From assembly GCA_025618425.1 (NCBI GenBank), contig CM046835.1, positions 17,389,959 to 17,453,958 of the forward strand: a stretch of DNA of 64,000 nt. Reading direction: 5' to 3'. The translations under genes were made by a program, and so were the position numbers. Under the pieces are notes generated by a model that was given only the letters and a program-made list of their open reading frames with translations, was not told where the DNA came from and made no database searches. The stretch comes from Heliocidaris tuberculata (Eukaryota; Echinodermata; Echinoidea; Camarodonta; Echinometridae). This document shows, one piece after another, positions 44,581-55,840 of the stretch. The number at the start of each line of letters is the position of its first letter. Within the stretch, counting starts at the first letter, position 1.

Positions 44581-47500
44581 CTGAATGCAGGCTTTTATTT
44601 CCGTGAATAGATAAATCAAACTCAAACTAAATCCTTCCCCTACTACCATCCTACCTCTTTTACCATGACTACATGTGCAATCCCACATCTAATACAATTC
44701 AACCTTTTTCATTATCCCTCTCCTACCATCAGACTTCTACTACCCCCCCCCCCGCTTACTACCATGCTACCTCTACTACCATGCTACCTCTATTACCATC
44801 CTAGATCTACTACAATCCAACATCTAATACAATTCTAGTTTTTTCATACTCCTCTACTACCCTTCTACATCTTCTCCCACCCTACCTCTACTACAGTCCT
44901 ACCTCTGCTACAATCCTCCCTCTACTTAATTCACCCTTTACTACCAATCTCCCTATCCTACCACCCTACCTCTCCTACCATCCTACCTCTACTACCATGT
45001 CGTACCTCCACAACCATTCTCCCTATACTATACCATCCAATCGTTACTGCTCCCTTTATCATTCTTACTCTTCTTACATCCCACATCTACTACTACCATA
45101 AAACTTCAACTAGAATCCTACCTCTACTCGCCTACTTCTTTTACCATTCTATCTCTACTTCCATTCTAACTCTATTCTTCTTCTCCATCTACTCCCATCC
45201 TACCTTTATTACCATCCTATCTCTCCTACTATCCTTCTTCTACTACCATCCTACCTCTCCTACCATCCTACCTCTCCTACCATCCTACCTCTCCTACCAT
45301 CCTACCTCTCCTAACATCCTACCTAGCTTTATTACCATCCTACATCTCCTACCATCCTACCTGGCTTTATTACCATCCTACCTCTACTACCATCCTTCCT
45401 CTACTACCATCCTACCTCTCCTACCATCCTACCTCTCCTACCATCCTACCTAGCTTTATTACCATCCTACCTCTCCTACCATCCTACCTGGCTTTATTAC
45501 CATCCTACCTCTACTACCATCCTTCCTCTACTACCATCCTACCTCTCCTACCATCCTACCTAGCTTTATTATCATCCTACCTCTACTACCATCCTTCCTC
45601 TGCTACCATCATACCTCTGCTACCATCCTACCAAGCTTTATTACCATCCTACCTCTCCTACCATCCTACCTAGCTTTATTACCATCCTACCTCTACTACC
45701 ATCCTACCTCTCCTACCACCCTACCTCTCCTACCACCCTACCTCTCCTACCACCCTACCTCTCCTACCACCCTACCTTTCCTACCATCCTACCTCTACTA
45801 CCATTCTACCTCAACTACCATCCCACCTATAGTACAATCCTTCCTCTACTACCACTCTACCTTTCCTACCATCCTACCTCTACTACCATTCTACCTCAAC
45901 TACCATCCCACCTATAGTACAATCCTTCCTCTACTACCACCCCACCTCTCCTACCATCCTACCTCTAATACAATGCAACCTTTTTCATTATACTTCTATT
46001 TCCAACTTCCCTCTATACTACCATGCTACCTCTACTACTATCCTAGCTCTTCTACTTTCCTACCTCTCCTATACCATCCTAATACAATTCTACCTTTTTC
46101 ATTCTCCCTCTACCACTCTTCTACATCTACTCGCACTCTACCTCTGCTACCATCCTACCTCTACTACCATCCTTTACTACATGTACAATCCTACCTCTAC
46201 TACCACCCTAGCTCTACTACAATCCAACATCTAATACAATTGTACCCTTTTTCAGTATCCCTCTACTACCACCCTACATCTGCTCCAATCCTTCCTCCTC
46301 TACCACCCTACCTCTACTACCATCATACCTCCACTCCCATCCTACCTCTCCTACCATCCTACCTCTCCTACCTTCCTACCTCTACTATCATCCTTCCTCT
46401 ACTACCCTCCTTCCTCTCCTACCCTCCTACCTCTCCAACCATCCTACCTCTACTACCATCCTTCCTCTACTACCATCCATCCATCTACTACCATCCTACC
46501 TCTACTACCATCCTTCCTCTACTACCATCCTTCCTCTACTACCCTCCCTCCTCTCCTACCCTTCTACCTCTCCAACCATCCTACCTCTACTACCATCCAA
46601 CTCTGCTACCATACTTCCTCTACTCCCACCTTACCTCTCCTACCATCCTGCCTCTACTACCATTCTTACTCTACTACTATCCTCCCTCTCTTACCGTCCT
46701 ACCTCTCCTACTATTCTACCTCTACTACCATCCTACATCTATTACCATCCTACCTCTCCTACCATCCTACCTCTCCTACCTTCCTACCTCTACTATCACC
46801 CTACCTCTACTACCAGCTGCTGAAAATCAGCCACCCTTCTGAATGCAGACTTTTATTTCCATGAATAAATAAATCAAACTCAAACTAAACTCATTCTTCT
46901 ACTACCATCCTTCCTCTACTACCATCCTACCTCTACTACCATCCTACGTCTCCTACAATCGTACCTCTACTACCAACCTACCTCTATTACCAGCTGCTGA
47001 AAAGCAGCCACCCGGCTGAATGCAGGCTTTTATTTCCGTGAATAGATAAATCAAACTCGAACTAAAATCATTCCTCTACTACCATCCTTTCTCTACTACC
47101 ATTCTACCTCTACTACCATCCTTCCTCTACTACCATGACTACATGTACAATCCTACATCTAATACAATTCTACCTTTTTCATTATCCCTCTTCTTCCATT
47201 CTCCCTCTTCTACCATCAGACTACTACTAACTCACGCCCCCCCCCCCACACCGCTATACTACCATGCTTCCTCTACTACCATGCTACCTCTATTACCATC
47301 CTAGCTCTACTACAATCCAACATCTAATACAATTCTATTTTTTTCATTCTCCTCTACAACTCTTCTACATCTACTCCCAGCCTACCTCTACTACCGTCCT
47401 ACCTCTGCTACAATCCTCCCTCTACTTAATTCACCCTTTACTACCAACCTACCTCTCCTATCACGCTACCTCTCCTACCATCCTACCTCTACTACCACTG

Positions 47501-48231
47501 TACCTCCACAACCATTCTCCCTATACTATACCATCCAACCGTTACTGCTCCCTTTATCATCCTTCCTCTTCTTACATCCCACATCTACTACTACCATAAA
47601 ACTTCAACTAGAATCCTACCTCTACTCGTCTACTTCTTTTACCATTCTATCTACTTCCATTCTAACTCTATTCTTCTTCTCCATCTACTCCCATCCTACC
47701 TTTATTACCATCCTACCTCTCCTACCATCCTTCCTCTACTACCATCCTACCTCTCCTACCATCCTACCTAGCTTTATTACCATCCTACCTCTACTACCAT
47801 CCTTCCTCTATTACCATCCTTCCTCTCCTACCATCCTACCGTAGCTTTATTACCATCCTACCTCTACTACCATCCTTCCTCTACTACCATCCTACCTTTC
47901 CTACCATCCTACCTAGCTTTATTACCATCCTACCTCTACTACCATCCTACCTCTACTACCATCCTTCCTCTACTACCATCCTTCCTCTACTACCATCCTA
48001 CCTCTCCTACCATCCTACCTAGCTTTATTACCATCCTACCTCTACTAACATCCTTCCTCTACTACCATCCTACCTCTCCTACCACCCTACCTATCCTACC
48101 ACCCTACCTCTCCTACCACCCTACCTCTCCTACCACCCTACCTCTCCTACCACCCTACCTTTTCATTATATTTCATTTCCAATCTCTCTCTATTTCCATT
48201 CTCCATCTGCTACCATCATACTTCTACTACC

Positions 48232-48274
48232 CCCATAGGCGGATCCAGAGTCCGGACCCCCCCTTTTTGGCGCC

Positions 48275-48312
<38 letters not shown>

Positions 48313-48365
48313 GGCGCCGTCTTTCTTGGCGTTTTTTTTTTTTTTTTTTTTTTTCCCCCCCAGAA
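48232..48365. mobile_element. Poly-T MITE fragment at the minisatellite border
   Basis: ATAGGCGGATCCAGAGTCC begins at the end of the 17-mer array and is followed by C runs, TTGGCGCCGT twice and two T runs of more than 20 bases. The left terminus matches the CAGGGGCGGATCC family. The right end was not found. Confidence 0.5.
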
Positions 48366-48622
48366 ATTCTGCCGACCTGATCATGCAAGATACTGCGTAG
48401 GCCCTATTCATTACCCATTGTTTCATTCTCCGTCGCAAAGTAGGCCTAAGTACTGTACTGCCATGCCAGATCAGATATGCGGCGCGGCACGCATAGGTTT
48501 CATATGCATGCGACTTTTGATCGTACGTACGCTGTCTTGCAACTATGCTTGCAACCCTCGAGGAAGCAGGCTGCACGCGGCATCATTCAACTTCAAGTCA
48601 CTCATTCGAGGCAACTCGTCAT

Positions 48623-49360
48623 TCTAGACCCCCTTTTCTTAAAGTGCGGCCCACGGGCCACTTGTGGCCCGCGAAACGATTTCATGCGGCCCGCCAAAAA
48701 TATCTGAGTAAGAAGAAAAAAAATCTTGTTTTAAGAACTATGTTGATACATAATATATCATCCTAACTATTGGTAAGAATAAAAGTATGAAAATTTTTTG
48801 CTCGCTTGCAAATAGCGTATCATATTTATCTGTTCCCTGCCCTACCACATATTATTATAGTTTGGGTTTTTTTTTTAATCAAACAAAGAAAAAATAAGGA
48901 GGGTGTATCCTAAAATCGTTTAACCGTCCTTAGATGAGCCATTCGGGTATGTATGCATTAACGTATGTGGCGGGGGATGGGGCCTGGAGCCCTCTCCCCC
49001 GAGAATATCAAAAATTTTCCTGCATTCGGGCACCCACCATTTCATTTGTGGGCAGTGAAATGGTCTCTTTGTAATTTTTTATATCTTATCTAAATTAGCA
49101 CATTTTGACGATGAAATTACATTTTCACAATTCTAAAGTGTCAATTTTTTTTTGCTCGCAAGCTTCGCTCGCTCACTGAATGATAATAATAATAATTTAA
49201 AAAAACAAACAAAAAAGAAAGCTAATACACAATGTCTTCGGGCAAGATTCGTGAGTCCCATGCGTCTTTGTATGTATATATCATACTCTGTGGCCCGCGA
49301 CGTAATTTCAAGAATATTTCTGGCCCTCCTAACAAAATAATTAAGAACCCAGGTTCTAGA
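48623..49360. mobile_element. Possible hAT-type non-autonomous transposon
   Basis: The left side reads TTCTAGACC...TTCTTAAAGTGCGGCCC and GTGGCCCGCGA. The right side, inverted, reads TCTAGAACC..GGTTCTTAATT and GGGCCAC, with GTGGCCCGCGACG inside. The GCGGCCC/CCCGCGA subterminal pairs are common in animal hAT elements. No target duplication or transposase frame was seen. Confidence 0.45.
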
Positions 49361-49470
49361 CAATACCAAAGCACAAGTATCCATATAGGTAAATAATTTT
49401 TGCTTGGCCCAAATATATAAATGCAGCTCTGCTGCAGGTTAATTGATAAAAACTTTCGGCGCTAGTGCAG

Positions 49471-49570
49471 TTGATTAAGTAGTGGGGACATGCATCCCCG
49501 CCGTGGCCGGGCGGGGCCCGTTCGCTCTGTTCGGCCGCGAAGGGAAAGCATGCCCCCACTACTTACTCAA
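49471..49570. repeat. Short inverted-repeat element with 23-bp arms
   Basis: TTGATTAAGTAGTGGGGACA.. at 49,471-49,493 and ..CCCCCACTACTTACTCAA at 49,548-49,570 match as inverted repeats with two mismatches. The loop is very GC-rich (GGCCGGGCGGGGCCC). A second hairpin, GCCGCAC-TGC-GTGCGGC, lies at about 49,584-49,600. Confidence 0.65.
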
Positions 49571-50084
49571 CTCACGGGTGGGCGCCGCACTGCGTGCGGC
49601 GGCTGTCGCAGTTAGGGTGGGCTCTGCAGTGACTGGATCTGTTTATGATGATAGGAATAAGTGATTATTTTTGACAATCTTTGTCACTCTTGTTCAAGGT
49701 CAAGGTCATCACCAACAAAGTATGATTTTGACATAGGGTAGGTGTAGGGAATACAAGACCGTAATACAGGACCATCAGAAGAAAACTGTCCTGTCTGCCC
49801 TGGCTTTGGAATAAAATATTGCTCTAGCGCCATATAGGTACACTGTTACCATTTCTGCTTACTTTGTCAGTAAACTTTTCATCAACAAGTCCATATTCAC
49901 CAATCTCCTAAGATAAGAGTTTGTCGTGCTCAAAATTTTGGTAGATATAAATACTGGTTTTTCAAGGAACGTAGTGGTGTGTTAAACTTATAAAGAGGTG
50001 TGCTATAAAAATGGTATTAATAACATTATTATGAAGTTGGTGAACTATTGTACTGGTCAATTGATCATTGTGCACAGTGTAGAG

Positions 50085-50348
50085 CAGGGGCGGCGCCAGG
50101 GTATTTTGATAGGAGGGGCAAGACGACCTAAAGATGACGTCATATTTTTCTCCATTAAATAACAGGGGTAATATAGAGTTATATGTTTAAGACCTCTCTT
50201 TTTAATACTCCTCTTTCTTCTTTCTTCCCTTTTCTTCCCTTTTCTTCCTCCTTTTCTTCTTTTTTCTTCTCCCCCCCCTTTTTTCACTACTTGAAAAATC
50301 ATAGGGGGAGCGGTCGCCCCCTCTTCCCCCCCTGTAGCGCCGCCCCTG
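50085..50348. mobile_element. hAT-like MITE (264 bp) with exact 8-bp target duplication
   Basis: The termini CAGGGGCGGCGC and GCGCCGCCCCTG are a perfect 12-bp inverted repeat. GTGTAGAG flanks both sides exactly (50,077-50,084 and 50,349-50,356). The T/C-rich interior yields a spurious Lys/Arg/Glu frame on the minus strand. Confidence 0.9.
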
Positions 50349-50930
50349 GTGTAGAGTAGTGCGTAGAGTGAACCTCAATGAGGACATCCAATCAATTTGT
50401 GTAGGTAATACAAGACCACCAATATGGCGACTAATGTTATGCATAATTAATGTGTGCACTGTGTATTGATAATTTGTGTAAGCTTGCTGCTAGGGTTTTT
50501 TCATGTTTATGAAACTGAAAGAAAATATCAAATAATATTCAGAATATTGGCGATAAAGAAATATCCAGGCAATTTAGCAATATTTGTTGGTACACGCTGA
50601 ATTTAGATCTGAAATTTTAAAAGCCTTAAGGTCATGAAATGGAAATTTTTGACTCATCATGAAATTACATGCATCCTGTTATTTCATCTAATCAAATTAA
50701 ACATTAAACAACAGTAAATTTCAACAAACTCAAACCTGCATGAAGAAAATTGTCACCTTTTTGCACTGCATTATGAGATTACTAGAGTTTGGTTGGATGT
50801 GATTGATTAACTTCGTGAAAAATTGTAAAATCAGCTCAAATGCCAGTGAATTGTGTGCAGTCCTCTAACTACATATATAATTAAGGATATGTGAAAGTAT
50901 GAGAGAAAATGGAACCCGTTTACTATCCTA

Positions 50931-51927
50931 AAGGCCCGGTCACACCGCCAGAACTTTGCTGGAGCGTTCCTGGAGCGGTGAAAAAAATTCATCACCGCTC
51001 GTAACCGTTCACCACCGTTTAACAGAAGTTGGCCCCCGTTAAGGCAACGCCGTATACGCTCGGCCACCGCTGATGGTCCCTCCTACCGCTCCGAAAGTTT
51101 TGAGCTGCACAAAATATTGCGAGCGGTGAGGAGCGGGCAATTTTCCGCTCCGGCAAAGTTCACCACCGCTCCAACAACGCCCAGTCAAAGTTGGGCACCG
51201 CTAGACGCAAGTTCGTGGACGCTTGGGTCCGCTACGCCAACGCAGAAATCTTGAACGCTGGACCACCGCTGCTTCGCCAGCTTTGCCCGGGCGGTGATTA
51301 AACGTTGCACAAACTTTGGTGGAGCGGTTGTAAGCGTTTTACGAGCGGACACGGGATTGCTGGAACGGTGTCGGGCGTTGAAGCAGCGATCCATTGCGGT
51401 GATGAACTTTGGTTTGGCGTTGGTATGGAGGTGTCGGAGCGGGACCAGAATTTGGCTATAAATACGGGGAGAAATGGACCAGGAGCTCAGTAATGATCTT
51501 CTTGGAGGCTGCTGCCTTTCCTTCTCCAGCCTTCCTCTTCTTTTGTCCACGTGGCATGATGAAATTCAACTATCGACTTCTATCAAAAATCTATCAGAAC
51601 TTCTATCAAAGCGATCCGTTCAGCTCCGTAGTCAAAAGCGGTATGCCGCTAAACCAACTTTAAACCCCCGCCGAGCCAACGCCCGCATGCGCAGAACGCC
51701 GCTCTATCAACGCTCGCGTCACCGCTAAACCAACGCTCGCTACCGCTCGCTACCGTTAAACCAACGCTAAAGCAACGCCGGCTTCAGCGGTGCACCGCTA
51801 AGGCAACGCCCGTGTTTTCGATTTTTTCCCATTTTGTGCGCGGTGACGAGCGTTGTCGAAATTCGGCCCCCTCTCCCTACCGTTCAAGGAACGCTCCAAC
51901 AAAGTTCGGGCGGTGTGACCGGGCCTT
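50931..51927. mobile_element. 997-bp element with long TIRs and repeated GAGCGGT/ACCGCTC interior
   Basis: AAGGCCCGGTCACACCGCC at the left and GGCGGTGTGACCGGGCCTT at the right are exact over 19 bp, extending with few mismatches to about 48 bp (AACTTTG.TGGAGCGTTCC). The interior is unusually GC-rich for this window and full of ACCGCT/AGCGGT octamer variants. A non-repeat core at about 51,470-51,660 gives open frames on both strands, of unknown significance. No transposase recognised. Confidence 0.85.
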
Positions 51928-52904
51928 AAAAAAGAGAAAATCGCGATCAATCGCTAGCGCAAGTCGCTCGGCTTCTTCGCTGCGCTGCAGTCACAAAAAC
52001 CAAGCACCAGCGCTTGGCGATTTCAGAGCGGGTTTCCAGCCCGTACGGTATTCTGTGATAGAGCGAGGTATGCCAACCGTAAGAGTTCTTTAGGGTTCGG
52101 TGGTACTCAATCCCGACATCAATGTTCAATCGTAAATATCTTGATATATAAACGACCGATCAGCTTATAAAACTCAGGCGATTCCTGTCTGAGCTAAAGG
52201 TTTGTAATTATGATTACAGCATTAGCTGGAACAGTGATTTTTTTTTTCAATCCTGGGCAAAGTTAATCAATGCCTTTAAGTTGTTTTAACGTCATTTTAC
52301 ATCTTTCTTTTTAAGACGTATTTCAATGTCATTTTACAACTCTCTGTAATCTTTAAAATTATCATTGTCAATTGTTCAGTATTGATGTACTTAAAATCAT
52401 CAACAACAAAATGTAAAGTTGCCGGAGGCAAAAGTAACGGCACATTGAACATGTTGAATGCCGTTTAAATGGTAATTAAATTTATCCGATGATAAATGCT
52501 ATAAAATTTTTGGTTAAAATTGCAACAGATTTTGATGAAACCAAAACATACTCTCCAAAAAACAATTCTTTATTGGTATTTACATTTCCAACGAAATATC
52601 ATTTTCCTCAACAAATATTTGAGATTTCGGTTGAAAATGTAGCGGTCTCGTATTACTTTCATGGGTAGGGAATAATGGACCATTTACCTATGACGTCATT
52701 AAGGAGATTATTTCATTAGGTAAACAAATTTTTGTCATTATTTCGGTACCCTGAGAAATAAAAAGAGTTGCTAAAAGCATTGGTAAACCTTACTAGTGTG
52801 TGTCTGTGTTCATGTTTATGCAAATTATGCAAACGTGCTTAAGGGTCTGGTATTCCCTACACCTACCCTATATGGTTGTACATCGCAAGAAGTGAACTTC
52901 ATGT

Positions 52905-53000
52905 GTCCATATAAAGGTTAAAGTTGTGAAGGTCAAGACTTAAAGTCACACAAAAGGTCAAAGGTCTGTCAGAGTCAACAAAAAGGTCAAAGTCACGAAA
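52905..53000. other. Cluster of AGGTCA/AAGGTCA-type half-sites
   Basis: GAAGGTCAAGA, AAAGGTCAAAGGTC, AAAGGTCAAAG and TTCAAAGGTA occur within about 90 bases. These match nuclear-receptor half-sites, including one direct repeat with 1-bp spacing. GGTCAAGGTCA also lies at 49,697-49,708 on the other side of the transposon. Likely repeat-derived; regulatory role not shown. Confidence 0.35.
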
Positions 53001-53654
53001 TTCAAAGGTATTGACAGGTGCTCGGGGGGGGGGGGGGGGAGGAGGTTTGTTTTCTCCGAGGACTTTTGATATATTTTTTCTTGTTGTTGATTGGGAACGC
53101 TTGAATCTGATACATTGCACCATGACTAGTTTTGTGATACAAAACTTATTTATTTTGCCTAATGAGTAGATGCTGTGGTTGATTGTTAAATCCTGTGAAT
53201 TTTCAGCAAAACTGGTATTGGTACTGTTGTTGATCGGCCTTGATTGTGAACTCCTGAATCTAAGGAACTTTCCATTTTTTGTGTTCTTTTGTGATTTGTG
53301 ATTTATAACTCGTGATGATGTAAACACTTGCGAATTGTTATCTCAGGGATGGGAGGAGATAATATAGATGATATTTAGTGAATAATTCTTCATTGCTGTA
53401 AAATGTGTACATGTATCACTAAAATTTACTAAGTGTGTTTGTACAGCATGCGCACACCCAATTCCTAGGTTATCAACATAGTACTTCAACATTGAAGAAC
53501 CATTCTCAAGTAATAAATCTCCAGATTTTATTCTTATTTGTCTCACTGGACTGTTTGTGTTGATGCCACATGCCATCTGAGGTCCTGCACAGCAATGCAG
53601 ACTGGAAAATCTGGGAAAAATTTTAAAATATATATATATACATATATATATTAA

Positions 53655-53780
53655 TACAGTCCAATGGCGCAAATCCCGGAGGGGATGGGGGTATGCATTA
53701 ACCCCCCTCCCAGTTCTGATGTACGGGGGGGGGGGGTGGCCTGTACAAATATACCCGCACTTTTTGATAAAAGATGGTAA
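53655..53780. mobile_element. Poly-G MITE fragment
   Basis: AATGGCGCAAATCCCGGAGG opens the element, followed by G10 and TGGCCTGTACAAA. The same order occurs at 5,346-5,420. Boundaries unresolved. Confidence 0.5.
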
Positions 53781-53955
53781 TTTGCAATCATTATATATGT
53801 ATTTTCCATCTCAAATAAACAATAATTCCATGTAATATTAATAGATTAAATGTAATTTCAGTACAAACTAAGACATTTTCAGGCTCGTATTATCAAATTT
53901 TTGTGGCGCGCTCCGCGCGCCCAACTATATTTCAACATTAAAATAGTCAAACAGG

Positions 53956-53957
<2 letters not shown>

Positions 53958-53990
<33 letters not shown>
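53958..53990. repeat. (TA)n microsatellite
   Basis: About 16 uninterrupted TA units. Confidence 0.95.
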
Positions 53991-53993
<3 letters not shown>

Positions 53994-54199
53994 AAAGAGA
54001 AGTGAAGATTAAACCTAAAAGCAAAATTGCAGTATAGCTGTGGATGTATTTGTGAACATTGACAGTCTAGTTCAGACCTTTCGTACGATTCAAACTAATT
54101 TATAAGAGGTTAATTATTTTTTTAGTTAGAGGTGGTGTCCCAGTTCCCCGCGTCCCAGTTCACCCCGCTCTCCCCTACTCTTGTATATGTTGCTGGTGC

Positions 54200-54581
54200 C
54201 AGGGGCGTCGCTAGAGGGGGGGGGGGGGGGGGGGGGTGTGGGGATGTCACACTCCCCACTCAAAATTGTTGTCGGAAAATGCGCCACCTCTGTCAGCAAA
54301 AAAAAAAGAGAGGGAAAAATGGAAGAGGAAAGAGAAAAGAAAAAATAAAAGGGAAAGGAAAGGAAAAGGGAAGGAAAGAAAAGAAGTAAAAACTGCCTGG
54401 CCATTTTTTTCTCGCTCGTTTTGCTCGCTCGCAAAAACACTGGATAGTTAATATTCAGGCAAAAGGTGTCCCCCTTTGGCAATGGGCTGCAGCCCCCACC
54501 CCCCCCCCCCCCCCCCAAGGATTTTAAGGGATAACTATGTAACTTCCGTATGTACCTTCTGTACATTAATTTTCGCCCCTG
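54200..54581. mobile_element. Poly-G/poly-C MITE-like element
   Basis: The left end CAGGGGCGTCGCTAG plus an ~18-base G run and the right end CGCCCCTG are inverted. The interior is A/G-rich (GGAAAGGAAAAGG) with TCGCTCGTTTTGCTCGCTCGC and a C18 run. No exact 8-bp duplication was found (GCTGGTGC versus GCTGCTAT), so boundaries are uncertain. Frames here are low-complexity artefacts. Confidence 0.5.
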
Positions 54582-55245
54582 GCTGCTATGCGTGAACAAT
54601 TGTGTAGTTTAGATTCAGCCGCAATTTCCTGCATTTTTATTTTAGGGTATTTCATTTTTGCCTTGTTGCCGATATTTTGAATGGAAAAGTAAATTTAAGT
54701 AATAATTAATAATTATAAAATCATATATGCTTATCAGATGAAGTTAATACTCCTAGTGAAAGAAAACAAAATACATACATGGTCTAAACCACAGGCGTCA
54801 GGGGTAACGAATATGTAGGTATGAGCACTAGGGAAATTCCCATCATCTCATTACGCACCCGAATCCCCCCCCCCCCCCCCCCCCCTCTCTCTCTCTCTGT
54901 CCCTGTTCCTCTCTCCACCACATTCTTTGCCTTAGTCTCCCTTCATCTAAACTCCTAAAATCTTCATCAAAATACAAATTACAAGCACACTAGATATCTT
55001 GAGGTATTTGAATTTTAATCATATTCAAATCTACAATTAAATGTGCTAATCTTAAAAATACAAATGCAAAACATTCCAAAAGGAAGAGTTCATAGGCAGA
55101 TGGTTTCTTTCTTTTCAGCATTGTTCATAACATTCACTTCACATATCATTCTTTAAGGTATCAAAGTTAAGCAAGTTTTACTTCTAATACCATATGTTTA
55201 TGGTTCAGCAGTTTGCATATATTTGGTGAAATACAGATGTACACA

Positions 55246-55375
55246 TCCATAAGACCATAACGGGCATATTCATTTTTTTTTTTTTGCTCTCCATAAGACC
55301 ATAACGGGCATATTCATTGTGTGTTTTGCTCTCCATAAGACCATAACCGGCATATACATTGTGTGTTTTGTTTTT
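55246..55375. repeat. Three short tandem copies, 42-44 bp spacing
   Basis: CCATAAGACCATAACGGGCA begins at 55,247 and 55,291, and a variant begins at 55,333. TTTTGCTCT lies between copies. Confidence 0.9.
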
Positions 55376-55628
55376 ATTTCAAATCATTCTAGGTTGATCA
55401 CTGATTAATTTACCAAAAGAATTTAGTGAAATAGTTACATAATTCTAACTTCTCATTTACTCTGAATATGATTGTTGCTCATTTGGAAGTATGATTGCAA
55501 CACACAAGAAAGCCTGAATACATGTTTACTTGGAAGACTTACTAGGCTAGCTGTATAATTTTACATGTATGTGAACATGGGGAAGATATAAAGAATTTTT
55601 TTTTATATTCCTCACTCACAAAAATAAA

Positions 55629-55840
55629 TCATATTTCATAAGAACAGGCATTGGGAGGTGCAAGGCAAACATGCTCAAGTGGGGATATACCGACACTGCG
55701 GCAGACAGTTAGTGTGGGCAGGGCCTCCAGACTATGCTCCATCTCCTGAGCTGTGACAGCTTGTATGACATTTGCACCGAGAGGGACCTGGCAGTGGCTA
55801 ATGACGTGGCTCTTACTTGTGCTTGACATTGGGCACATTA
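55629..55840 (-). other. Candidate coding exon, unrecognised
   Basis: A minus-strand open stretch ends at TGA (55,629-55,631). It has clearly less AT-rich, coding-like composition than its surroundings: ..SHCQVPLGANVIQAV.., ..EMEHSLEALPTLTVCRSVG.., ending CSYEI. Candidate acceptors (e.g. CAATGTCAAG|) are weak. It could be a last exon of an unknown gene, an alternative 3' exon of smo, or chance. Confidence 0.25.

Larger units (their letters stand above)
36970..48230 (+). repeat. 11-kb minisatellite of a 17-bp unit (TACCATCCTACCTCTAC and variants)
   Basis: The plus strand is almost entirely C/T/A and repeats TACCATCCTACCTCTAC with C/T/A variants such as TACCATCCTTCCTCTAC. The 17-bp unit lacks stop codons in all three plus frames, so each 51 bp encodes a 17-residue period (PSYLYYHPTSTTILPLL). 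That produces long open frames at 36,932-37,639, 40,045-40,704, 41,867-43,240 (457 codons) and 45,973-46,842. No signal peptide, splice context or conserved start is evident, and the frames are best explained as repeat artefacts. Longer duplications are superimposed: a TTATTTGGCACTTATATCAC block at 38,761 and 40,041 (1,280 bp apart) and TACCATGACTACATGT at 44,661 and 47,131 (2,470 bp apart). Confidence 0.95.
49734..52870. mobile_element. DNA transposon of ~3.1 kb (with nested insertions), TA-flanked, ~27-bp TIRs
   Basis: The left end TAGGGTAGGTGTAGGGAATA and the right end TATTCCCTACACCTACCCTA are exact inverted repeats, extending with one mismatch to ...AGACC. Each end carries TA, compatible with a TA target duplication (mariner-like), but the superfamily is unproven. 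Internal TIR-like pieces (GTGTAGGTAATACAAGACC at about 50,400; GGGTAGGGAATAATGGACC at about 52,665) are present. Two other elements are inserted inside (50,085-50,348 and 50,931-51,927). No transposase was recognised. Confidence 0.7.

Noticed and set aside
43690..44600. CRISPR-like array (regular 177-bp spacing)
   Set aside because: The whole unit is repeated with no unique spacers and this is a eukaryotic genome; it is a tandem repeat.
51185..51550. 121-codon minus-strand frame in the 997-bp element
   Set aside because: Lies in GC-rich AGCGGT repeat DNA, where long frames arise easily; no recognisable domain. Not excluded as cargo but unsupported.
54126..54599. 157-codon minus-strand frame with Gly and Pro runs
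   Set aside because: It spans poly-G/poly-C and A/G-rich tracts of a MITE; no coding signal.
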